A stretch of DNA of 64,000 nucleotides from G963662675 sp963662675 (lineage in GTDB: Bacteria > Bacteroidota > Bacteroidia > Bacteroidales > Prolixibacteraceae): the NCBI GenBank assembly GCA_963662675.2, contig CAXXHP010000004.1, positions 310,001 to 374,000 of the forward strand. Direction: 5' to 3'. This document shows positions 57,406-64,000 of the stretch, in pieces; the first letter of the stretch is position 1, and each line of letters opens with the position of its first letter. A program made the translations under genes and the position numbers. The notes beneath the pieces are model-generated. The model did no database searches. It saw only the letters and a list, made by a program, of their open reading frames with translations, and was not told the DNA's origin.

Positions 57406-58905
57406 CTATTCTCTTTTCGTCCATCCTTTAGTTCTGCTGATCGATTTGTGCCAAAAATACATTAGTTCTTCAACTTTGTCTTCTTGCATCTCTGGTTTAA
57501 AAACACTTAACTTGTTGTCTAGTTGATTGATTTCATCTGTTGATTCCCAAAAATTAGTTGCAAGTCCTGCAAGATATGCTGCGCCAAGTGCAGTAACTTC
57601 AGAAATTTCTGGTTTAATCAATTCGTATTTCAAGATATCTGATTGGAATTGCATTAAAATTTCATTTGTACTTGGCATGCCATCTACGCGTAGCTCATTA
57701 AACCTTTTCTGAGGATAGTCAGCTTGCATAGCCTGTATTAGGTCATAAACCTGAAAGGCTATACTTTCCAAAGCAGCTCGTGCGATATGTCCAACTTCAG
57801 TCCCTCTGGTAATTCCAATGATCATTCCACGAGAATATTGATCCCAGTGTGGTGCTCCCAGTCCGGCGAAAGAAGGAACAACATAGATTCCCCCATTATC
57901 ATCAACGGAACCTGCTAAATCCTCAATTTCTCCAGCAGCTTCAATAAAGTTCATGTTGTCACGAAGCCATTGTACCAAAGCTCCGCCAACAAATACGCTG
58001 CCTTCAATAGCATAGGTTACTTGGTTACCTATTTCCCATGCGATAGTTGATAGTAAATTGTTCTTGGAATGTATGACTTCTCTTCCGGTGTTTAACATCA
58101 AAAAGCAACCTGTTCCATAGGTAGTTTTTAGAGACCCAGCTGAAAAACACTTGTGTCCAAACAAGGCTGCCTGCTGATCTCCAATAATACCACCGATCTT
58201 TATTTTTGAGCCAAAAAGTGAAGTTGACGTTTCTCCGTATATTTCACTTGACGAACGTACTTCCGGCATCATTGCTTCAGGTATATCAAATATTTCCAGT
58301 AATTCTTTATCCCAGCATAGTTCGTGAATATTATATAATAAAGTTCTACTGGCATTAGATACATCAGTGATATGAAGGTGACCATTCGTAAATTTCCATA
58401 CTAACCAAGAATCAACAGTTCCAAAAATCAGTTTACCTTTTTTTGCTTGATCTTTTGCGCCAGGAACATTATCTAAGATCCATTTTATTTTTGGAGCCGA
58501 AAAATAGGAGTCAATTAGTAATCCTGTTTTTTCATGTATTACTTTGTGTAGACCTTGTTTCCTGAGTTCATCACAATATTCCGACACACGACGATCTTGC
58601 CAAACAATTGCATTGTATATTGGTTCCCCTGTTTCTTTATTCCAGATTATTACTGTTTCGCGCTGACTGGTTATTCCTAGCCCTGCTATTTCGTCGCCAT
58701 GAATATTTGCCTTAGAGAGCACTTCTGTTGCTACGGATGCCTGGGTGTACCAAATTTCGTTCGGGTCATGTTCTACCCATCCCCGGTCAGGATAATGTTG
58801 TTCAAATTCCTTTTGAGCAATAGATACCACCTGACCGCTCTTATTAAAGATAATAGCGCGAGAAGATGTTGTTCCTTGATCAAGAGCGAGTATGTATTTT
58901 TTCAT
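57406..58905 (-). CDS. Glycerol kinase homolog with an altered nucleotide-site motif
   Basis: This 499-residue FGGY kinase is a paralog of the adjacent glpK. The phosphate loop LDQGTTSSRAIIF and glycerol-contact residues (Arg82, Glu83, Trp102, Tyr134, Asp243) are conserved. Two normally stable segments differ: YFSAPKIKWILD instead of YFSGTK, and RVDGMPSTNEILMQFQ (DGM at 408-410) instead of RVDGGAxANN. The second lies in the adenine-binding region, so nucleotide use or activity may be changed. It starts 16 bases after padR and heads the operon. It could be a second glycerol kinase, a kinase for another polyol, or a regulatory copy. Confidence 0.88.
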   Translation of the reverse strand: MKKYILALDQGTTSSRAIIFNKSGQVVSIAQKEFEQHYPDRGWVEHDPNEIWYTQASVATEVLSKANIHGDEIAGLGITSQRETVIIWNKETGEPIYNAIVWQDRRVSEYCDELRKQGLHKVIHEKTGLLIDSYFSAPKIKWILDNVPGAKDQAKKGKLIFGTVDSWLVWKFTNGHLHITDVSNASRTLLYNIHELCWDKELLEIFDIPEAMMPEVRSSSEIYGETSTSLFGSKIKIGGIIGDQQAALFGHKCFSAGSLKTTYGTGCFLMLNTGREVIHSKNNLLSTIAWEIGNQVTYAIEGSVFVGGALVQWLRDNMNFIEAAGEIEDLAGSVDDNGGIYVVPSFAGLGAPHWDQYSRGMIIGITRGTEVGHIARAALESIAFQVYDLIQAMQADYPQKRFNELRVDGMPSTNEILMQFQSDILKYELIKPEISEVTALGAAYLAGLATNFWESTDEINQLDNKLSVFKPEMQEDKVEELMYFWHKSISRTKGWTKRE

Positions 58906-58921
58906 TCCCAGGTTTTTTTGT

Positions 58922-59272
58922 TTATTTCATTATGCCATGGATTGATTTGAATATCAAGTCAATATATTCGTTCATTAATACAATTTGTTGTTTGCCTTTA
59001 TCTGTAATTGTATAGTATTTCCTTGGTATCCCAGAATCCAGTTCCTGCCATCGAGAAGTAAGCATTCCGTCTTTTTTTAAACGGTTGAGTAGGGGGTACA
59101 GAGTACCCTCTGCTATTTCTATCGATGAAACTTGTTTAATTGTATCAATAAGTTCATATCCATAGTAGGTTTTTTTCTCCAATAAAAGCAATATCATATA
59201 TTCTATTAATCCCTTTTTTATCTGAGATTTCCATCGAATATTAAATTCTTTGTCAGATCTTTCGTCACTCAT
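58922..59272 (-). CDS. PadR-family transcriptional regulator, probable glycerol operon regulator
   Basis: This 116-residue winged-helix protein shows the PadR signature: GLIEYMILLLLEKKTYYGYEL, then EGTLYPLLNRLKKDGMLTSRW and PRKYYTITDKGKQQI. It has only the short C-terminal helix of the PadR-s2 type. It is the first gene of the leftward glp operon, 16 bases before glpK2, and probably regulates itself and the operon through the promoter-operator at 59311-59331. PadR control of glycerol genes is unusual. Confidence 0.9.
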   Translation of the reverse strand: MSDERSDKEFNIRWKSQIKKGLIEYMILLLLEKKTYYGYELIDTIKQVSSIEIAEGTLYPLLNRLKKDGMLTSRWQELDSGIPRKYYTITDKGKQQIVLMNEYIDLIFKSIHGIMK

Positions 59273-59294
59273 TAAAATGTCCTTTGTATGTTTT

Positions 59295-59328
59295 CGACAA
59301 ATCTATGAAAAATACCTAGCAATACAAA
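59295..59328. repeat. padR promoter repeat, copy matching 50504-50538
   Basis: This segment and 50504-50538 share ACAAATCTA, AAAAATACCTAG and AATACAAA in the same order and orientation. The pair bounds the glycerol cluster. Confidence 0.6.
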
Positions 59329-59331
59329 GTA
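59311..59331 (-). promoter_or_regulatory. Candidate padR promoter and self-operator
   Basis: On the minus strand TACTTTG, five bases, then CTAGGTA form an imperfect palindrome that also contains a -7-like TACTTTGTAT. A PadR dimer bound here would cover the promoter. It lies 39-59 bases upstream of padR. The flanking gap 59332-59460 shows nothing else firm. Confidence 0.45.
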
Positions 59332-59460
59332 GTGAGGAGTCAAGTTGTTTTTAATAGTTTATGTTATTAGTTCATAAAAAGCGTAGTTAGTAGTAATACA
59401 AAAAAATTAAGATCGTACAGCATCGAAGGGGGAATCAATTTGCCCAATTATTCGAGCAAA

Positions 59461-60861
59461 TTAACGGGCAGCCTTTAACGCTTCTGTCGTTGTATAATAT
59501 TTTACAATCATGTTAGGAACCTCCCATTCAGGAAGCTTACCATCAACCAAATAGCGTAAATATTTTTCTGTTACCTGCCCGAAGTGTGCTTCGTGCCCAA
59601 CTTTATAATTTTCAGGAATATCTAATTTCCAATTCGATTCATTGAGTTTTTCAATTTTAATTCCTGGATATTTTGTCGTTAAATCTTGTAATGCAGAATT
59701 AAGATTATCTTCAAAGTCTTTAAGTTCCTCAGAATTGTTGGCTTGAATATACAGTTGAGGTTTGTAATTTTCATCTGCTCCCTGTTTGATGATTAAATCG
59801 CATTTTGTTCCACGCATAATTGAATAATGAGTGTCTCCTGTGCCTTCAGGAGCTTCGAAATTCCAAATAACTGATACTTTTGCATGTACTCCTTTTAACA
59901 GGTAGTTGAATTCACCGTTACAGTATACTTTTAAAACGTCTTCTTCTATATCTTTTTCAAGGAAATCAGGATAATCATTTAGCTGAGTAACCTTAGTGAA
60001 CATTTCATGAGTTAAATCGGTAGACCAGTGTTTTGCTGAGAGTATTTTAACATCTGTTTTATTTAAAATAACTTCCGGAAAAGCTTCCCATTGAATAAGA
60101 TCAACCAAGTGTGTTGTGACATCAACAATTCCCTCACCTTGTTGTTGAGTGTCGAAAAACCAACTAGGCCTTTTTAGTGGATTTCCAGAAACGTATTTAA
60201 AAAAATGGTGAACACTTTCTTTTGTTATTGCGGGATCATCTTTTGTGCCAACTTGTAGCTTGCCAAAAACCTTTGCGTTTTGAGATAACTCACGCTGTAA
60301 AATTGTTGTTATTTCGTGACGTTCTGTCATTATATCATAAAGAAGGACTCCATTTTCTTCTGCCACTTCAAAAGCTTCTTCAAGTTTTGGGAAGTCTTCT
60401 GGGGAAATTACCATAGGTTTGTCTGCCAAAACATTAATGCCTTCTTGAACTGTTTTTAAAATGTATTCAGTTTTTTTTGCGTTGTTTCCAGCTGTAACCA
60501 TTACATTACCAGGATTTTCATTCAACATTCTTTCTAGAAAATCGGAGCCAGTATATACTTCCTCAGTCCACGAAGTAGGATCATCATTGCGTGAGTTGTA
60601 TCCCTCGATTAATGCCATGTGACCACCAACATCTGGTCCTTCAGGTGCAAAAACGTAAACAGTTGGGTCTACTTGGTCATACATGTTTTTTTGAACCAGT
60701 GCAGCATGAAAATGCCCCGGATCAAGTGTCATGATTTTAACTTCTTCTGGGGCTCCTGTAAACATAGATTCTTTTTCTACAGTATCTGAATGGTTTTGAT
60801 TACTTGTACATGCCACAAACAAGGTGGCTATAATAGGTGTGATAATGTTTAATAGTTTCAT
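59461..60861 (-). CDS. Gfo/Idh-like lipoprotein without a canonical Rossmann glycine motif
   Basis: The 466-residue product has a lipoprotein signal (ATLFVAC, Cys18). The fold resembles Gfo/Idh, with a Bacteroidota-type oxidoreductase C-terminal domain (KPSWFFDTQQQGEGIVDVTTHLVDLIQW). The expected GxGxxG is replaced by MTLDPGHFHAALV (45-55 region), and the catalytic EKP is ADKP (Lys148). The conserved THLVD may supply the active-site His/Asp. Cofactor use is therefore uncertain. A LacI-type operator lies 24 bases upstream, tying it to PUL B and the uronate operon. Confidence 0.82.
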   Translation of the reverse strand: MKLLNIITPIIATLFVACTSNQNHSDTVEKESMFTGAPEEVKIMTLDPGHFHAALVQKNMYDQVDPTVYVFAPEGPDVGGHMALIEGYNSRNDDPTSWTEEVYTGSDFLERMLNENPGNVMVTAGNNAKKTEYILKTVQEGINVLADKPMVISPEDFPKLEEAFEVAEENGVLLYDIMTERHEITTILQRELSQNAKVFGKLQVGTKDDPAITKESVHHFFKYVSGNPLKRPSWFFDTQQQGEGIVDVTTHLVDLIQWEAFPEVILNKTDVKILSAKHWSTDLTHEMFTKVTQLNDYPDFLEKDIEEDVLKVYCNGEFNYLLKGVHAKVSVIWNFEAPEGTGDTHYSIMRGTKCDLIIKQGADENYKPQLYIQANNSEELKDFEDNLNSALQDLTTKYPGIKIEKLNESNWKLDIPENYKVGHEAHFGQVTEKYLRYLVDGKLPEWEVPNMIVKYYTTTEALKAAR

Positions 60862-61579
60862 GTTATATAGGTTTAATTAATAAGCGTGTACGATAACGGG
60901 TGTAAATGTACAATTTTTATCTTATCAAATGAATTTTTAGCTGTTTATTCCATTTAAAATGAGAAAATTTTTTTAAGGGACAGTAAGTCAGGCTAAAGGG
61001 AGGGGTGTATGCTTTTAGATGAAAATCTGTATATGTAAAATGGTAGCTAATTAATAAGTATGAGATTGAAAGAAAAAGAGGAGTATGATTACTTTGTAAG
61101 TAACAAATGACAGTTATAATTACCTATGGTATACAAAAAAATATTATATACATTAATAAGTGTATTTGATATCGTTGTCGATAACATTAGTTGGGAGATT
61201 TTTATAATATATTACAAATAACTTGAAGTCGAATTTTATAAGCTAGGTAAGAATTAATTTAAATATCGGTGCAATATTCGAACAGACTTTGAATTGAATT
61301 TTTTTTGAATAAATTGTGGATTTTTGATCATTGTAGAAAAGAGTTGTTAATATGTTACTTTACTTTTCTTTATAAAACTAAGCTATGTTGCATTGTCCCA
61401 TCCTATACGAACAGATATACAACCCATTCTAAGAAAGTCCAGATAGTTCATCTAAAAATCAGTTATTACCTATTTCAATAACATTTGTACAATGTGTTTT
61501 TTTATTATATGCATCTAAAACATATAATTATAGTATAATAAACTGCTTGCAAATTATGTTTCAGTTTTAAAGGAGAGGG
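60862..61579. other. Long gap before the mobile-element genes
   Basis: These 718 AT-rich bases contain the operator at 60885-60898 and otherwise no gene I can support. The left boundary of the RteC-containing element should lie in this stretch, but no direct repeat or tRNA marks it. Confidence 0.5.
60885..60898 (-). promoter_or_regulatory. LacI-type operator of the Gfo/Idh lipoprotein gene
   Basis: CGTGTACGATAACG matches the consensus CGTGTWCGWWAACG, here in plus orientation. It is 24 bases from the start codon, much like the uxaC site (22 bases), so a similar repression geometry is likely. Confidence 0.6.
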
Positions 61580-62446
61580 ATGACTAAGTATGTAAATATT
61601 AGAAAGATAGAGAAATTGCACGATGAGATACAAATCGGTTTTATGGATAAAGGAAATTTTCAAAAACAAAGTATTTTGTATTATGAGTCTGCAATTAAGA
61701 AATGCAGGTTATGCCTGATGGAGATGAAAAAGCATGTGATTGGGTATATGTTCAGGAATGTTTCTGATGAGATTTACTTTTTTAAAACGTTAAAGCCCGG
61801 GGTTAATAGTTACCTTTTATATTTTCTGGAGATCCATCATATTGAAACGTTATGGGTCGATGCCAAAGATACTTTGAAAAAGAAGCTAAATAAAAAACGA
61901 AAAGAAGTAAATTGTTTTATTCAAAACCATTATGAGTTTTATCGGTGCTATAAAAGCAAATTAAATTACATGGACGATATCCTTTTTACGCGAAAGGTAA
62001 ATGATATCTACTGGTTAAAAGATGATCCATCCTATGTTGTTGAACCCGAATTCTCCAGTGGGGGAGATTATTTGCTTTCCCGGATTTTAGCCTATGAAAA
62101 ATTGAAAAAATACTTAAATACACAATCGGTCCAATGTGATCCTGACAAAGAAGCCATAGGTGGAACATTATTAGATGCAGGCAAACAAAAATTAGCATGG
62201 ACAGAAAGCAAGGTTGCCCTTGTTGAATTAATCTACTCCCTCTACTATTCGAATGCCATCAATATGGGAAATATTGAGATCAAGCAACTGGCATCAGTTT
62301 TTGAGGATATCTTTGATATTGAATTAAATGATTTCTACCATACCTATACCGAGATTCGAAACAGGAAAAAAGACCGCATAAAGTTCCTGGACCTTTTAAG
62401 AAATACCCTGATAAGAAGGATGGATGAACTGGATGGTATCAACTGA
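61580..62446 (+). CDS. RteC-domain protein
   Basis: This 288-residue protein resembles RteC, the regulator that controls excision genes in Bacteroides conjugative transposons. Supporting segments are KLAWTESKVALVELIYSLYYSNAINMGNIEIKQ cut in parts: TESKVALVELIYSLY and NIEIKQLASVFEDIF, then DFYHTYTEIRNRKKDR and TLIRRMDELD. These are typical of RteC C-termini. The start has a purine-rich AAAGGAGAGGG just before ATG. The next gene is an excisionase-like HTH, as in integrative elements. The N-terminal half is poorly conserved. Confidence 0.8.
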   Translation: MTKYVNIRKIEKLHDEIQIGFMDKGNFQKQSILYYESAIKKCRLCLMEMKKHVIGYMFRNVSDEIYFFKTLKPGVNSYLLYFLEIHHIETLWVDAKDTLKKKLNKKRKEVNCFIQNHYEFYRCYKSKLNYMDDILFTRKVNDIYWLKDDPSYVVEPEFSSGGDYLLSRILAYEKLKKYLNTQSVQCDPDKEAIGGTLLDAGKQKLAWTESKVALVELIYSLYYSNAINMGNIEIKQLASVFEDIFDIELNDFYHTYTEIRNRKKDRIKFLDLLRNTLIRRMDELDGIN

Positions 62447-62561
62447 TAGCTTCAATTAAGATCAAAAAAAATTACCCCATTTAAACCCAAGTTGGGAACA
62501 ACTTATTTTTTGAAGTTTCAATTTTGAGCTATTCAAAACAAACTATTTAAAAGGAAAAGTT

Positions 62562-62858
62562 ATGCCAACAGAAATTGTAACAACCGATGATCTCCGGGAA
62601 TTTAAGGCCGATCTACTCACCGAACTAAAAAAGTTATTTAAAGAGCACAGTGGCCAACCAACCAAAAAATGGCTTAAATCCTACGAGGTAAGGGAACTTT
62701 TGGGGATATCCCCCGGAACACTTCAGAACATGCGCATTAACGGTACGCTTCCCTATACCAAGATTGGAGGGGTCATGTTTTACGATTATGAGGATATCCG
62801 TAAAATGCTTGTAGATAACCAGGTGAAAAACCGTTTTACCTTCCCACGTAATTTATAA
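62562..62858 (+). CDS. Excisionase-like helix-turn-helix protein
   Basis: The 98-residue product has a short N-terminal helix (DDLREFKADLLTELKKLF) and a MerR/excisionase-type HTH_17 domain (KSYEVRELLGISPGTLQNM, GTLPYTKIGGVMFYDYEDI). Such proteins accompany mobilisation or excision functions in Bacteroidota elements. It follows rteC by 115 bases on the same strand. Confidence 0.85.
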   Translation: MPTEIVTTDDLREFKADLLTELKKLFKEHSGQPTKKWLKSYEVRELLGISPGTLQNMRINGTLPYTKIGGVMFYDYEDIRKMLVDNQVKNRFTFPRNL

Positions 62859-62912
62859 ATTACCTCTATCACCAAAATGGATCTTTTAGCAAATGGTCAT
62901 GGGTGAGTAACA

Positions 62913-64000
62913 TCAATCACGGAGTCTGTCCATTGCTGATTGAACTGCACCCCTGGTTTCTTTGGAAATCCCGTAATCATTGGCAAGTACCTTCCACTGG
63001 CTTATTGCCCCCTGAACTTCTTCAATGATGGAAGCGGCATTTTTCAGCCCAAAATGTTCCGCCAGTTTCATGAGTTCCTTTCGTCCGGGGTTTTTGCTTT
63101 CCCCGGCCACCATGGTACTATGAAACCCATAACCGGAATAGGAGAAGGTCAAGTCGTATGCCGGGGCAAACTGCCATTCCCCTTTGGCATCCATCAAAAA
63201 GGAGAAATTCTTGCTGTGATCGTCCCTGTTATGGGAATACACGTTAAAAGCTGCCAGCCTGAAAACCTTTTCATAGGCTTTCACGTGCTTTTCCAGCCGG
63301 AAGGCACAGTCCATCAGGTGGCCATAATCCATGGTGCTGATCCTGAAGTTATCGTGCATAAGGCCGCAGGCGGTATGGGTGTGCAGCCGATTGTTCCCGA
63401 TACGGTCAAACCGTTTGGTGCCAAAATAGACCTGTCCGGATTTTCCTTCAAACAGGCGGCATTCGCTCATCCGGATCCCGGCAAGAAGTGCCATTTGGTG
63501 ATATGCGTATTCGATTTTGGCGATTTCCCTGCTATCGGATGAGGAAGGGAATTTGATGATCCACGGCTCGTAACCTTGTGGTATATTCTCCACACCATGC
63601 ACAAGGTCATCAGATAGGGGGTTGTAGGCAGCAAATATCTTTGGCCGGGCACCACCTGATGAACCACCCAGGATAAACAGTTCCTCGATGATCTCGGAGC
63701 TTGTCCCTTGCAGGATACGGCCCATCTCAGCGGCAATGGTATCCAGTTCATGGATAATTTCTGTTGTCTTTTCTGAATTTATTTCAGGTTTGTACGCCAG
63801 TGCCCCAATCCCCTTAGACCCAACATAGGCGAGCCTGTCCAAAGGTGTTAACCGGGCAATGTCAATGCCTTTGGAAGAGAGGTTACGGTCCAGTAACAGC
63901 CGTCCCCACCCATCGGGCAATGAATCATTGAACACCCCAAGCAAACCGTCAAAAGGTTGGTTGTCAGCATTTACGATATCCCCTGAAAAAGGAAGTTTTA
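62913..64000 (-). CDS. hipA: HipA-family toxin kinase, partial at the window edge
   Basis: The frame stays open through the right edge, so the 5' end is missing. The apparent TTG start at 63944 is not real, because the upstream in-frame residues (NADNQPFDGLLGVFNDSLPDG) continue the HipA N-terminal domain. Kinase features are ILGGSSGGARPKIF (nucleotide loop), HNRDDHSKNFSFL (catalytic Asp and Asn) and APAYDLTFS (the metal-binding Asp). HipA phosphorylates glutamyl-tRNA synthetase in the E. coli system, and the antitoxin HipB is usually encoded just upstream, which here would be beyond position 64000. The sequence looks richer in G+C than the sugar loci, consistent with a transferred element. 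Confidence 0.88.
   Translation of the reverse strand, partial: KLPFSGDIVNADNQPFDGLLGVFNDSLPDGWGRLLLDRNLSSKGIDIARLTPLDRLAYVGSKGIGALAYKPEINSEKTTEIIHELDTIAAEMGRILQGTSSEIIEELFILGGSSGGARPKIFAAYNPLSDDLVHGVENIPQGYEPWIIKFPSSSDSREIAKIEYAYHQMALLAGIRMSECRLFEGKSGQVYFGTKRFDRIGNNRLHTHTACGLMHDNFRISTMDYGHLMDCAFRLEKHVKAYEKVFRLAAFNVYSHNRDDHSKNFSFLMDAKGEWQFAPAYDLTFSYSGYGFHSTMVAGESKNPGRKELMKLAEHFGLKNAASIIEEVQGAISQWKVLANDYGISKETRGAVQSAMDRLRD

Noticed and set aside
1..64000. CRISPR array or other regularly spaced repeats
   Set aside because: No series of short direct repeats with uniform spacers was found, and no cas genes were seen.

Overview
This window is from a member of the Bacteroidota, most likely a Bacteroidales-type plant or algal polysaccharide degrader. 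It has two SusC/SusD pairs, two hybrid two-component system (HTCS) regulators, Bacteroidota-style promoters (TAnnTTTG), Tat-exported Gfo/Idh/MocA oxidoreductases, DUF1080 proteins and an RteC protein. Most of the DNA is AT-rich. I could not fix the genus from sequence alone.

Layout. (1) 0.9-18.7 kb: a polysaccharide utilisation locus (PUL A) with susC, susD, an HTCS regulator, two tandem CE1-type esterases, a secreted Amidohydro_2 protein, a GH3 beta-glycosidase and, on the opposite strand, a type-B carboxylesterase. This set suits an acylated, perhaps phenolic, glycoside. (2) 18.9-20.4 kb: a decayed ISAon1-like insertion sequence, then a terminator and the 3' end of a tRNA without its body, which looks like an old attachment site. 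(3) 20.5-31.3 kb: a second HTCS, divergent from an operon of double-DUF1080, Gfo/Idh, ApbE-like flavin transferase, Gfo/Idh and a small membrane protein, with a third Gfo/Idh nearby. This resembles the oxidative 3-keto-glycoside route (oxidise the sugar, then cleave the glycosidic bond). (4) 31.3-39.3 kb: a full hexuronate catabolic operon, uxaC-kdgK-eda-SDR-uxuA-exuT, followed by a LacI-family gene. (5) 39.7-50.1 kb: PUL B, transcribed leftward as Gfo/Idh-susC-susD-serine hydrolase-DUF1080-carboxylesterase. Its first gene is a near-identical inverted copy of the Gfo/Idh gene of region 3. (6) 50.8-59.3 kb: a glycerol operon, padR-glpK2-glpK1-glpF-glpA-glpB-glpC. (7) 59.5-60.9 kb: a Gfo/Idh-like lipoprotein. 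(8) 61.6 kb to the end: rteC, an excisionase-like HTH gene and a partial hipA, probably the edge of a mobile element.

How the parts fit. Four copies of one operator-like 14-mer (CGTGTWCGWWAACG) lie upstream of the hexuronate operon (two sites), PUL B and the Gfo/Idh lipoprotein gene. This suggests that one LacI-type regulator, probably the one at 31.3 kb, couples import and oxidative cleavage of a uronic-acid-containing glycoside to uronate catabolism. The glycerol block is flanked by a diverged direct repeat of about 35 bp that contains the putative PadR promoter and operator.

Limits. No homology search was run. Family calls rest on visible motifs and gene context. Operon, operator and substrate assignments are inference.
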